From the NCBI GenBank assembly GCA_023284085.1, contig JAKVHY010000017.1, forward strand, positions 1 to 64,000: 64,000 bases of DNA, written 5' to 3'. Shown one piece after another: positions 55,848 to 64,000 of the stretch. The notes beneath the pieces were generated by a model. It saw only the letters and a list, made by a program, of their open reading frames with translations, made no database searches and had not been told where the DNA came from. Numbering within the stretch: position 1 is the first letter of the stretch; every line of letters starts with the position of its first letter. The stretch comes from Shewanella benthica (GTDB taxonomy: Bacteria; Pseudomonadota; Gammaproteobacteria; Enterobacterales; Shewanellaceae). The position numbers and the translations under genes are program-made.

Positions 55848-56315
55848 CCTTCCAGGTTCGTTAATCATTCATCTATACCAAAGGATGAGTGAATGTGGGT
55901 AGATGATGAAACTATTAAAACTGATAGCTATATTATTAGTGAATGCATCTCTGTTACCCATTCGGGCTTAGCCTGCATTGGCTAAGCCAAGCTAACTCAG
56001 TCTTGTCAGCAGACAAAAATGAATGTCCGACAAATTGAAGCAAGGAGCATCTCTCTAGTGCTGCATTGTTTTAAACTTCATTATAAGAGCTAGTTTTTTA
56101 AGCTAGCTGGTCAATTTCCTCATCTCGGACTAACAGCAAGGGCCTGTGTAAATCTTGAGTGACAATATCACTCTCTTGTTTCGTTTCTTATCTTGCTACT
56201 TCCGCTTGCTTTACGTTCGCGTAAACGTCAGAGTGCTATTCTTTAGTTATAGAACTTGAACTAGATCACCTATTTTTGGCTGACGCTAATTAGCCGATAA
56301 AAGACGGAGTGGATA
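55848..56315. other. Intergenic region with a dyad and a LiuR-like site
   Basis: The gap holds GGCTTAGCC-TGCATT-GGCTAAGCC (55965-55988), a possible terminator for metA without a U-tract, a 22-codon frame at 55903 that looks like a leftover signal peptide, and the operator described at 56210. Confidence 0.45.
56210..56225 (+). promoter_or_regulatory. LiuR-like operator upstream of the valine/isoleucine cluster
   Basis: TTTACGTTCGCGTAAA is a perfect dyad about its centre apart from the two middle bases, and fits TTTACGTnnACGTAAA with one mismatch. It lies about 90 bp before the thiolase start. Confidence 0.68.
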
Positions 56316-57506
56316 ATGAGTACAGAGCAATTGAGTCAAGAGATTGTCATTGTGGCAGCCAAACGCACCCCTATGGGGGGCTTTCAGGGATCCCTATCTA
56401 CCGTCCCATCGCCTAAACTGGCAGCGACTGCCATCAAGAGTCTGATTGAGCAGACGGGCATTGCCGCCGATGCCATCGATGAGGTCTTGATGGGCTGTGT
56501 ACTTCCTGCCGGTTTGGGCCAGGCGCCGGCGCGTCAAGCGACCCTTGGCGCAGGTTTACCCCTGTCGGTTGGCGCGACGACAGTCAATAAGGTCTGTGGT
56601 TCAGGTATGAAAACAGTCATGTTGGCCCATGATCTTATCAAGGCCGGCAGTGCCGATATCGTCATCGCCGGTGGCATGGAAAGCATGAGTCTGGCACCTT
56701 ATCTGCTTGATAAAGCCCGCGGTGGCATGCGTATGGGTCACGGTAAGATAATGGATCATATGTTCTTAGATGGACTGGAAGATGCCTATACTGGTGGCGC
56801 CATGGGCACGTTTGCACAAAACACCGCCGATGAGTTTAAGCTTACTCGTGAGCAGATGGACGCTTTCTCTCTGAGCTCTTTAGCTAAAGCCAATAAGGCC
56901 ATCGAGTCCGGTGCATTTAAACAAGAGATAGCAGCTGTCACAGTATCGAGTCGCCGCGGCGATACCTTAGTCGATACCGATGAGCAGCCGGGTAATGCCC
57001 GTCCCGATAAGATCCCCACCCTGCGTCCGGCTTTTGCTAAAGACGGCACCATCACCGCAGCCAACTCAAGCTCAATCTCAGATGGCGCGGCGGCGCTTAT
57101 GTTGATGACGGCGAAACAGGCCAATATTCAGGGCTTGCCGATACTCGCGACTATCAAGGGCCATGCCACCCATGCCCAGGAACCATCACTATTTACCACG
57201 GCGCCAGTTGGCGCCATGAACAAGCTGCTCGATAAGGTGAACTGGAGTAAGGATGATGTGGATCTGTTTGAGATCAACGAGGCCTTTGCCATGGTGACCA
57301 TGTTGGCGATCTCTGAGCTCTCTCTCGATGAGTCTAAGGTCAACGTCAATGGCGGCGCCTGTGCACTGGGCCATCCTATTGGCTGTTCGGGTTCGCGTTT
57401 GTTAGTGACATTGATACATGCACTCAAGGCCCGCGGGCTCAAGCGCGGTGTCGCATCGCTCTGTATCGGTGGCGGCGAAGCCACTGCCATGGCAATCGAA
57501 GTTTAA
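56316..57506 (+). CDS. Acetyl-CoA C-acetyltransferase (thiolase)
   Basis: The 396-residue thiolase has the nucleophilic cysteine in NKVCGSGMKTVM, the histidine in EINEAFAMV, GGACALGHPIGCSG and the second catalytic cysteine in LCIGGGEATA. In this setting it probably cleaves 2-methylacetoacetyl-CoA from isoleucine as well as acetoacetyl-CoA. A terminator separates it from mmsA, so part of the transcript ends here. Confidence 0.93.
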   Translation: MSTEQLSQEIVIVAAKRTPMGGFQGSLSTVPSPKLAATAIKSLIEQTGIAADAIDEVLMGCVLPAGLGQAPARQATLGAGLPLSVGATTVNKVCGSGMKTVMLAHDLIKAGSADIVIAGGMESMSLAPYLLDKARGGMRMGHGKIMDHMFLDGLEDAYTGGAMGTFAQNTADEFKLTREQMDAFSLSSLAKANKAIESGAFKQEIAAVTVSSRRGDTLVDTDEQPGNARPDKIPTLRPAFAKDGTITAANSSSISDGAAALMLMTAKQANIQGLPILATIKGHATHAQEPSLFTTAPVGAMNKLLDKVNWSKDDVDLFEINEAFAMVTMLAISELSLDESKVNVNGGACALGHPIGCSGSRLLVTLIHALKARGLKRGVASLCIGGGEATAMAIEV

Positions 57507-57515
57507 GTTGACCAT

Positions 57516-57546
57516 AAGGCTTGTCTGAAAAGATAAGCCTTTTTTA
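57516..57546 (+). terminator. Terminator after the thiolase gene
   Basis: AAGGCTT and AAGCCTT pair, extended by GTC/GAT, followed by TTTTTA. It may be partial, as mmsA follows in the same direction. Confidence 0.78.
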
Positions 57547-57737
57547 TTGGTAAGGAAAAGCCAATGAAAGTTAAAGATAGAGAATAATCAGATAAGTAGA
57601 CGAGTAAATACCAAACATTATGTGAGTAAATAACTAGTTACTCATGTACCGCAATCAACAAGACAACGAGTTTACGGTGGATAAAAAAATAATAAACCAC
57701 AGCAAACTTGTTCCAAGCAGTCTTAATGGGAAGCAAT

Positions 57738-59243
57738 ATGACCACTCAAGTGAAACATTATATCGACGGCCAATTTATCGATGGTATCGGAGAACATCAG
57801 ATTTCGGTAACGAACCCTGCCAATAATGAAACCATCGCCATGATTAATGCTGCTACCGTCCAGGAGGTGGAAACTGCCATAGCCAGTGCCAAATCAGCCT
57901 TCAAAACCTGGAAAGAGGTGCCCGTTTCCGAGCGTGCCCGGGTGATGTTCAGATATCAGCATCTGCTGAAAGAGCACCATGATGAGTTGGCGACTATTCT
58001 GGCTCAAGAGACGGGTAAGACATTTGATGATGCTAAAGGCGATGTCTGGCGCGGTATCGAAGTGGCCGAACATGCCTGTAATATTGCGACCCTGATCATG
58101 GGGGAAACCGTCGAGAATGTGGCCAGAGGCATAGATACTTATAGTTACAGTCAACCTCTGGGCGTATGTGCCGGTATTACTCCGTTTAATTTCCCTGCCA
58201 TGATCCCGCTGTGGATGTTCCCCTTGTCTATCGCCTGCGGTAACACTTTCGTACTCAAGCCTTCGGAGCAAGATCCCATGACGCCTCAGCGTCTGGTTGA
58301 ATTGTTCGAAGAGGCCGGTGCACCTAAGGGCGTGTTGCAGTTAGTGCATGGTGATAAGACAGCGGTAGATGTGCTGCTGAATCATCAAGACATCAAGGCG
58401 ATCTCTTTCGTAGGCTCTGTGGGCGTGGGTCAATATATCTATAAGACAGGCACGGATAACCTCAAGCGTGTACAGGCTTTTGCCGGCGCTAAGAATCACT
58501 GTGTTGTTATGCCAGATGCCAACAAGCAGAAAGTGATCAATAACTTAGTCGGAGCCTCGGTGGGCGCGGCAGGCCAACGTTGTATGGCGCTATCTGTGGC
58601 GATATTTGTCGGCGCGGCCAAAGAGTGGATCCCTGAACTCAAGGAAGCCATTGCCAAGGTCAAACCCGGTCTGTGGGATGATAAAGAGGCGGGCTATGGC
58701 CCACTGATCAGCCCGGCAGCCAAAGCGCGAGTGCTGTCGCTTATCGCGCAAGGTAAGGCGGAGGGCGCCACGTGTCTGCTCGACGGTTCTGAATTTACTG
58801 TGCCAGGTTATGAATCCGGCAACTGGGTGGGTCCGACTGTGTTTAGCAATGTCACCACTGAGATGACCATCTATAAAGAGGAGATCTTCGGTCCAGTGCT
58901 GTGCTGCATGGAGTCCGATACCCTGGAAGAGGCCATCGAGATAGTCAATGACAGCCCCTATGGTAATGGAACCTCAATCTTTACTGCCAGTGGCGCGGTC
59001 GCGCGTAAATATCAGCATGAGATAGAAGTCGGCCAGGTGGGGATCAATGTGCCTATTCCTGTGCCTTTACCTTTCTTCTCTTTCACCGGCTGGAAGGGTA
59101 GCTTCTATGGCGATCAGCATGCCTATGGCAAGCAGGCGGTGCGTTTCTATACCGAAACTAAGACCATCACGGCGCGCTGGTTTGAGTCACAGATAACTGA
59201 CGCAGAGCATGCAGAGCCCAACATGACGATAGAGCTTAAGTAA
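57738..59243 (+). CDS. mmsA: Methylmalonate-semialdehyde dehydrogenase (acylating)
   Basis: The 501-residue ALDH-superfamily enzyme has [17 protein letters not shown], the catalytic cysteine in [14 protein letters not shown], and the MmsA-specific [20 protein letters not shown]. It converts methylmalonate semialdehyde and CoA to propionyl-CoA in valine catabolism. ATG 57738 follows GGAAG; the frame back to 57708 is not family-like. The palindrome TAACTAGTTA about 100 bp upstream is unassigned. Confidence 0.95.
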   Translation: MTTQVKHYIDGQFIDGIGEHQISVTNPANNETIAMINAATVQEVETAIASAKSAFKTWKEVPVSERARVMFRYQHLLKEHHDELATILAQETGKTFDDAKGDVWRGIEVAEHACNIATLIMGETVENVARGIDTYSYSQPLGVCAGITPFNFPAMIPLWMFPLSIACGNTFVLKPSEQDPMTPQRLVELFEEAGAPKGVLQLVHGDKTAVDVLLNHQDIKAISFVGSVGVGQYIYKTGTDNLKRVQAFAGAKNHCVVMPDANKQKVINNLVGASVGAAGQRCMALSVAIFVGAAKEWIPELKEAIAKVKPGLWDDKEAGYGPLISPAAKARVLSLIAQGKAEGATCLLDGSEFTVPGYESGNWVGPTVFSNVTTEMTIYKEEIFGPVLCCMESDTLEEAIEIVNDSPYGNGTSIFTASGAVARKYQHEIEVGQVGINVPIPVPLPFFSFTGWKGSFYGDQHAYGKQAVRFYTETKTITARWFESQITDAEHAEPNMTIELK

Positions 59244-59392
59244 CAGGGCTGACGGCTCGTAAACCTTAAGCACCTTAGGTGGATACCTTATCCGCCTAAG
59301 GATTATTACAATATAAATAATTCAATATACAGGCTGGCACACATTAAAAAAAAGAGCTTGAGCTCTATTATAAAGTGCCGAGGAGACCATCG

Positions 59393-60550
59393 ATGGATTT
59401 TAACCTCAGTGATGATCAGCGCCAATTTGCCGATCTAGCCCAACAGTTTTCACAAGACGAACTCGCCCCATTCGCAGCTCAATGGGATAGAGACCACCAC
59501 TTCCCTAAAGATGTCATTCAACGCGCCGGAGAGCTGGGTTTCTGCTCCCTGTATTCGCCGGAGAGTGAAGGTGGCATGGGACTGTCACGTCTCGACTCAT
59601 CAATTATATTCGAGCAGCTTTCCATGGGCTGTACATCCACCACTGCCATGTTGACCATACATAATATGGCGACCTGGATGGTGACCAGTTTTGGCTCCGA
59701 AACCTTAAGAAAGGAGTGGTCTGAGTCATTAACCACGGGGCAGAAACTGGCATCTTATTGTTTAACCGAAGCGGGCGCGGGCAGCGATGCTGCATCGCTT
59801 AAGACCAAAGCGGTGAGAGAGGGTGATGAGTATGTGATCTCCGGCACTAAGATGTTTATCTCAGGAGCCGGGGCGACCGAGCTATTAGTGGTCATGTGCC
59901 GCACCGGACAAGATGGACCAAAAGGCATCTCAGCCATAGTGGTCCCTGCCGATGCTAAAGGGGTAACCTATGGCAAGGCGGAAGATAAGATGGGCTGGAA
60001 CGCTCAACCAACCCGGGAGATCACCTTCAGTCAAGTGCGTGTACCGGTAACAAATCTATTGGGTGAAGAGGGACAAGGCTTCACTTTCGCCATGAAGGGG
60101 CTGGATGGTGGACGCATCAATATCGCCACCTGTTCAGTGGGTACGGCTCAGGCGGCGCTTGAGCGCGCCACTCAATATATGAAAGAGCGCCAGCAGTTTG
60201 GTAAACCCATCGCCACGTTTCAGGCGTTACAATTTAAACTCGCCGACATGGCGACTGAATTAGTGGCGGCAAGACAACTCGTGCGTTTAGCGGCCTTTAA
60301 ACTCGATTGTGGCGATCCGGAAGCCTCGGCGTACTGCGCCATGGCGAAACGCTTCGCCACTGATGTCGGTTTTCAAGTCTGTGATGCGGCGTTGCAGCTG
60401 CACGGTGGCTATGGCTACATACGTGAATATCCCTTAGAGCGTTATGTGCGTGATGTGCGCGTACACCAGATATTGGAAGGAACGAACGAGATCATGCGCT
60501 TGATTATTGCGCGACGTTTACTCGATGAGAGCGCCGGACAGATCTTGTAA
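59393..60550 (+). CDS. Acyl-CoA dehydrogenase, probable isobutyryl-CoA dehydrogenase
   Basis: The 385-residue enzyme has YCLTEAGAGSDAASLKT, FISGAGATELLVVMCRTG and ILEGTNEIMRLIIARRLL, whose glutamate is the general base position of short-chain acyl-CoA dehydrogenases. The cluster context points to isobutyryl-/2-methylbutyryl-CoA. Electrons go to EtfAB. GAGGAGA precedes ATG 59393. Confidence 0.92.
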   Translation: MDFNLSDDQRQFADLAQQFSQDELAPFAAQWDRDHHFPKDVIQRAGELGFCSLYSPESEGGMGLSRLDSSIIFEQLSMGCTSTTAMLTIHNMATWMVTSFGSETLRKEWSESLTTGQKLASYCLTEAGAGSDAASLKTKAVREGDEYVISGTKMFISGAGATELLVVMCRTGQDGPKGISAIVVPADAKGVTYGKAEDKMGWNAQPTREITFSQVRVPVTNLLGEEGQGFTFAMKGLDGGRINIATCSVGTAQAALERATQYMKERQQFGKPIATFQALQFKLADMATELVAARQLVRLAAFKLDCGDPEASAYCAMAKRFATDVGFQVCDAALQLHGGYGYIREYPLERYVRDVRVHQILEGTNEIMRLIIARRLLDESAGQIL

Positions 60551-60575
60551 TTAGACTCATAAAAGGAAGTAACAG

Positions 60576-61349
60576 ATGACAGTCCTGATAGAGAAGATTG
60601 TAGGCAATACCGCAGTGATCACCATGAGCAATCCGCCAGCCAATACCTGGACCGCCCAGAGCCTGCAGCTGTTGAAGCAGAAGGTTGAGGCACTCAATGA
60701 CAATCCGCAGATTTATGCCCTAGTCATAACCGGTGAAGGGGACAAGTTTTTTTCCGCCGGGGCCGATCTCAAGTTGTTTGCCGATGGCGATAAAGAGAAT
60801 GCTGCCAATATGGCCCATTGTTTCGGTGAAGCGTTCGAAGCGTTAAGCGCATTTCGCGGTGTTTCCATCGCGGCAATCAATGGCTATGCCATGGGCGGCG
60901 GTTTAGAAGTGGCTCTGGCCTGTGATCTACGCATCGCCGAATCTCAGGCGGTGATGGCCTTGCCCGAAGCTACCGTAGGTCTGCTTCCTTGTGCGGGGGG
61001 GACGCAAAATCTGGCGGCGCTCATCGGAGAAGGCTGGGCTAAGCGAATGATCTTATGTGGTGAGCGAGTGGGCGCCGAACAAGCCCTGCAGCTAAAACTG
61101 GTCGAGGAGGTGGTGGAAACCGGAGCCGCTCTCGATGCCGCCATGCAATTAGCCGCCAAGGTGGCTAAGCAGAGTCCCAGCAGTATTAAAGCCTGTAAGA
61201 CTCTGATCCAAGCCGGGCGAAATATGCCGAGAAACCAAGCCTTACCCATAGAGCGAGAGCTGTTTGCGGACCTGTTTGATACCCAAGATCAGGCAGAAGG
61301 GGTCGCGGCTTTCCTGGAGAAGCGCAAAGCAAACTGGAAGAACTGCTGA
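60576..61349 (+). CDS. Enoyl-CoA hydratase
   Basis: The 257-residue crotonase-fold enzyme has FFSAGADLKLF, INGYAMGGGLEVALACDLRI (oxyanion-hole glycine) and LPEATVGLLPCAGGTQNL with both catalytic glutamates. It probably hydrates methacrylyl-CoA and tiglyl-CoA. Its stop overlaps the next ATG (TGATG). Confidence 0.93.
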   Translation: MTVLIEKIVGNTAVITMSNPPANTWTAQSLQLLKQKVEALNDNPQIYALVITGEGDKFFSAGADLKLFADGDKENAANMAHCFGEAFEALSAFRGVSIAAINGYAMGGGLEVALACDLRIAESQAVMALPEATVGLLPCAGGTQNLAALIGEGWAKRMILCGERVGAEQALQLKLVEEVVETGAALDAAMQLAAKVAKQSPSSIKACKTLIQAGRNMPRNQALPIERELFADLFDTQDQAEGVAAFLEKRKANWKNC

Positions 61350-62488
61350 TGACTCATTCAAGCAATAGTGTTGTATTTCAAACCTTAGGTACAGCCTCTG
61401 GCAAGCTGATTGGGGTCATGACCCTGAATATGGAACAAGCCCTTAATTCCATCAATCTCGAGATGGTGCAGCTGATGTTTGCGCAGCTTACGCGCTGGCA
61501 AGATGATGATGCTATCGCCATGGTGATGCTAGATGGCGCAGGCGAGAAAGCCTTCTGCGCCGGCGGTGATGTCAGGGCCATCTATCATGCCTCTGTCGCC
61601 ACGCCGGGTGAGCTCACCGAGCAGGCGACAGAATTCTTTGAGCAGGAATATAGACTCGATTATCTTATCGATACCTATGTGAAACCTATTTTAGTCTGGG
61701 GAACGGGTATCGTCATGGGAGGAGGCCTTGGCCTGATGATGGGGGCGAGTCATCGTGTGGTGACCGAGCGTTCACGTATCGCCATGCCTGAGGTGACCAT
61801 AGGCCTGTATCCCGATGTCGGTGGCAGTTATTTTCTTAATCGTATGCCGGGAAAGCTGGGTTTATTTCTGGGACTGACGGCTTATAACATGAATGCTGCC
61901 GATGCAAAATACGTGGGAATTGCTAATTACTATATTCAAGATGATGATAAACAGCCCTTGCTTGATAGTTTAGCCTGCCTCAATTGGGGAGATGATACCG
62001 AGGTTAACCACAGCTTGCTGAGCGATGAACTCAATCGCACCGGAGCCAAAGCGAGCGCAGGGTTAGCCAAGGGGCTGCTCGAGACTCATAAAGATAATAT
62101 CGATGTACTGATGTCGGGCTCGCTCAACGAGATAATGGCTCGAGTGAGTGAGCTTAAGCTTAAGGAGTCTTGGTTAGCGCGTCCCATCAAGACCATGCTG
62201 TCCGGTAGCCCCATCAGCCTGCAACTTATTTATCGCCAAGCGCAGTTAGGCATAGACTTGAGTCTGGCTGAAGTCTTTAGGTTTGAGCTTGGTTTGAGCG
62301 TGAATTGCTGCGCCCTGGGAGATTTCGCTGAAGGAGTGAGGGCGCTGCTTATCGATAAAGATCGCAATCCCCAGTGGAAGTTTAACCAAGTGGCGGATGT
62401 GCCCACTAGCTTAATCGAGCAGATGCTGAGTTCACCTTGGTCTTTAGCATCCCACCCCTTAGCTCAGTTGGAGGAGCCTCTGTTGTAA
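61349..62488 (+). CDS. 3-hydroxyisobutyryl-CoA hydrolase
   Basis: The 379-residue protein has the HIBCH pattern AFCAGGDVRAIY, GIVMGGGLGLMMGASHRVVT and MPEVTIGLYPDVGGSYFLNR, and the longer length that separates hydrolases from hydratases. It releases 3-hydroxyisobutyrate for MmsB, protecting against toxic methacrylyl-CoA. The start is fixed by TGATG. Confidence 0.94.
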   Translation: MTHSSNSVVFQTLGTASGKLIGVMTLNMEQALNSINLEMVQLMFAQLTRWQDDDAIAMVMLDGAGEKAFCAGGDVRAIYHASVATPGELTEQATEFFEQEYRLDYLIDTYVKPILVWGTGIVMGGGLGLMMGASHRVVTERSRIAMPEVTIGLYPDVGGSYFLNRMPGKLGLFLGLTAYNMNAADAKYVGIANYYIQDDDKQPLLDSLACLNWGDDTEVNHSLLSDELNRTGAKASAGLAKGLLETHKDNIDVLMSGSLNEIMARVSELKLKESWLARPIKTMLSGSPISLQLIYRQAQLGIDLSLAEVFRFELGLSVNCCALGDFAEGVRALLIDKDRNPQWKFNQVADVPTSLIEQMLSSPWSLASHPLAQLEEPLL

Positions 62489-62608
62489 GAGCGCTAGCTT
62501 AAAAACTGCGAGTTAGAACAAAGCAGTTGAGCAGGCGACAGTTAAACGGACATGTGTAATACAGCAAGCTTGAAATGAGTCGAAATTACTTTAGCTAAGG
62601 AGTGTTAG

Positions 62609-63547
62609 ATGACAAGTATCGCATTTATCGGATTGGGACATATGGGCGCGCCTATGGCGGCCAATTTAGTGAAATCAGGCGTGATGGTTAAGGTGTTCGA
62701 TCTCGTCCCCGAGGCGATGAAGTCTCTCACTGACGTTGGCGCGCTTGCAGCCAAGAGTGCCTGCGGCGCTGCATCTGGCGCCGATGTGGTGATAACCATG
62801 CTGCCGGCTGGAAAACATGTTCGCTCGCTCTACTTAGGTGAAGGCAGCTCTGATAAGGGCTTGCTTGATGTGGTGGCCGAGGGGACCTTACTGATCGATT
62901 GCTCGACCATAGATGCTCAGAGCGCTAAACATGTCGGTGAAGTCGCAGCGAGTAAGGGATTTGAGTTTGTCGATGCGCCCGTATCGGGTGGCACAGCAGG
63001 CGCGGCGGCCGGGACATTAACTTTTATCTGTGGTGGCAGCGACAGCGGGTTTGAGCAAGCCTCTAAGGTGCTAAGTCATATGGGCGCCAATATTTTACAC
63101 GCCGGTGGACCCGGCGCCGGTCAGGTGGCCAAAATTTGTAATAACATGCTCCTGTCTGTACTGATGATAGCCACCAGCGAGTCTCTGCAGATGGGAATTG
63201 ACCACGGCTTAGATCCTAAGGTGTTATCTGAGATAATGAAGGTCAGTAGTGGTGGTAATTGGACGCTAGATAAATATAATCCTTGTCCGGATGTGATGGA
63301 GTCTGTACCGTCGTCGAATGATTATCAGGGCGGTTTCATGGTCGATCTTATGGTTAAAGATCTTGGCCTATCCCAAGAGGCGGCATTACTGACTAATTCC
63401 TGTACGCCAATGGGCGCGCTTGCACGCAGTTTATATGTGAACCATGCTCGTCAAGGCAATGGCACACGAGATTTTTCTAGTATTTTTGAACAGTTTTCTA
63501 ATTCACAACAGATGACTAATATTCAACAAATTAAAAGCAAAGGGTAA
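62609..63547 (+). CDS. mmsB: 3-hydroxyisobutyrate dehydrogenase
   Basis: The 312-residue protein has the NAD motif [20 protein letters not shown], substrate motif [20 protein letters not shown] and the catalytic lysine in [14 protein letters not shown]. It oxidises 3-hydroxyisobutyrate to methylmalonate semialdehyde, the substrate of MmsA. GGAG precedes the ATG; the next gene starts 4 nt after its stop. Confidence 0.96.
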   Translation: MTSIAFIGLGHMGAPMAANLVKSGVMVKVFDLVPEAMKSLTDVGALAAKSACGAASGADVVITMLPAGKHVRSLYLGEGSSDKGLLDVVAEGTLLIDCSTIDAQSAKHVGEVAASKGFEFVDAPVSGGTAGAAAGTLTFICGGSDSGFEQASKVLSHMGANILHAGGPGAGQVAKICNNMLLSVLMIATSESLQMGIDHGLDPKVLSEIMKVSSGGNWTLDKYNPCPDVMESVPSSNDYQGGFMVDLMVKDLGLSQEAALLTNSCTPMGALARSLYVNHARQGNGTRDFSSIFEQFSNSQQMTNIQQIKSKG

Positions 63548-63551
63548 CACG

Positions 63552-64000
63552 ATGGATTTAAAAGATAAGGTAGTGGTAATTACTGGTGGTGCTGGTGGAC
63601 TTGGTTTGGCTATGGCGGTAGATTTAGCCGAAGCTGGCGCTAAAATAGCCCTTATCGATGTCGATCAAGAGAAGCTTGAACGTGCTTGCGCCGATATTGG
63701 CGACAGAGCAGAAGTACAAGGTTATGCCTTTGATATTACTTCAGAAGAAGATGTGGTGGCGGGGTTCGGTTTTATCCTGGAAGATTTCGGTCAAGTGAAT
63801 GTGCTTATCAATAATGCAGGGATCTTAGCCGATGGCATGCTAGTCAAAGCCAAAGAGGGTAAGGTGACAGACCGTATGTCATATGAGCAGTTTCAGTCTG
63901 TGATTAACGTCAACTTAACCGGCTCATTCCTCTGTGGACGTGAAGCAGCGGCTGCCATGATCGAGTCTAAGCAAGAAGGCGTGATCATCAACATCTCCAG
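63552..64000 (+). CDS. SDR-family dehydrogenase, incomplete at window end
   Basis: The visible 149 residues begin [20 protein letters not shown], with the TGGxGGLG cofactor motif, then [12 protein letters not shown] and the start of the catalytic-serine strand (GVIINIS). AAAGGG precedes the ATG. From position it may be the 3-hydroxy-2-methylbutyryl-CoA dehydrogenase of isoleucine degradation. The gene runs past the window edge. Confidence 0.9.
   Translation, partial: MDLKDKVVVITGGAGGLGLAMAVDLAEAGAKIALIDVDQEKLERACADIGDRAEVQGYAFDITSEEDVVAGFGFILEDFGQVNVLINNAGILADGMLVKAKEGKVTDRMSYEQFQSVINVNLTGSFLCGREAAAAMIESKQEGVIINIS

Noticed and set aside
55903..55971. 22-codon frame with a signal-peptide-like sequence
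   Set aside because: Too short, ends at a palindrome and has no following domain; noted only as a possible relic.
1..64000. CRISPR arrays, tRNA or rRNA genes
   Set aside because: No regularly spaced repeats, cloverleaf sequences or rRNA segments were recognised in the gaps; the repeats near 52.2-52.5 kb are intron 5' ends.

Overview
The window looks like chromosomal DNA of a Shewanella species or a close marine gammaproteobacterial relative. The evidence is protein-level resemblance plus gene orders I recall from S. oneidensis: the liuRABCDE-scoAB, gnd, menA, ompW, ybaY-metA and mmsA/mmsB neighbourhoods. I could not run a search, so species-level assignment is not possible.

Layout. 1-5.2 kb: two overlapping exported amidohydrolase genes and an H-NS-family gene (minus strand). 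5.5-7.2 kb: etfBA, with recognisable PsrA-like and LiuR-like operators. 7.3-9.2 kb: a lysine riboswitch followed by an NhaC-superfamily transporter, most likely the lysine transporter LysW. 9.4-11.3 kb: thymidine kinase, a small membrane protein and a TlpA-like thioredoxin. 11.3-20.1 kb: the leucine/isovalerate degradation operon liuR-liuA-liuB-liuC-liuD-liuE-scoA-scoB (minus strand). 20.3-28.1 kb: an L,D-transpeptidase, a PrpE-like acyl-CoA synthetase, 6-phosphogluconate dehydrogenase and an RluA-family pseudouridine synthase. 28.4-30.6 kb: a quinone-reductase-like flavoprotein, a uridine phosphorylase and a YeiL-like Crp-family regulator. 30.8-46.9 kb: mixed housekeeping and less known genes (GST, peptidase U32, GNAT, LRR-protein kinase, MenA, SDRs, TesB, a YbaY lipoprotein, a glycosidase-like lipoprotein, a nucleotidyltransferase, OmpW). 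47.3-49.2 kb: a B12-binding radical SAM protein. 49.3-54.2 kb: an accessory island with three group II intron copies and a DUF2971 gene. 54.4-55.8 kb: a YbaY lipoprotein gene and metA behind tandem MetJ boxes. 56.3 kb to the end: the valine/isoleucine degradation cluster (thiolase, MmsA, acyl-CoA dehydrogenase, two crotonase-fold enzymes, MmsB and the start of an SDR gene).

How it fits together. Two branched-chain amino acid catabolic clusters and the electron-transfer flavoprotein that takes electrons from their acyl-CoA dehydrogenases lie within 60 kb. Each of the three loci carries a near-palindrome of the form TTTACGTnnACGTAAA, consistent with control by LiuR, which is encoded at 19.7-20.1 kb.

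The most unusual structure is the intron island. A complete RT-encoding group II intron (50222-52382) sits inside domain I of a related, ORF-deleted intron (49588-50221 plus 52383-52552), making a bacterial twintron. A third, 5'-truncated copy of the ORF-deleted type lies at 53775-53973. No tRNA, rRNA or CRISPR array was seen.
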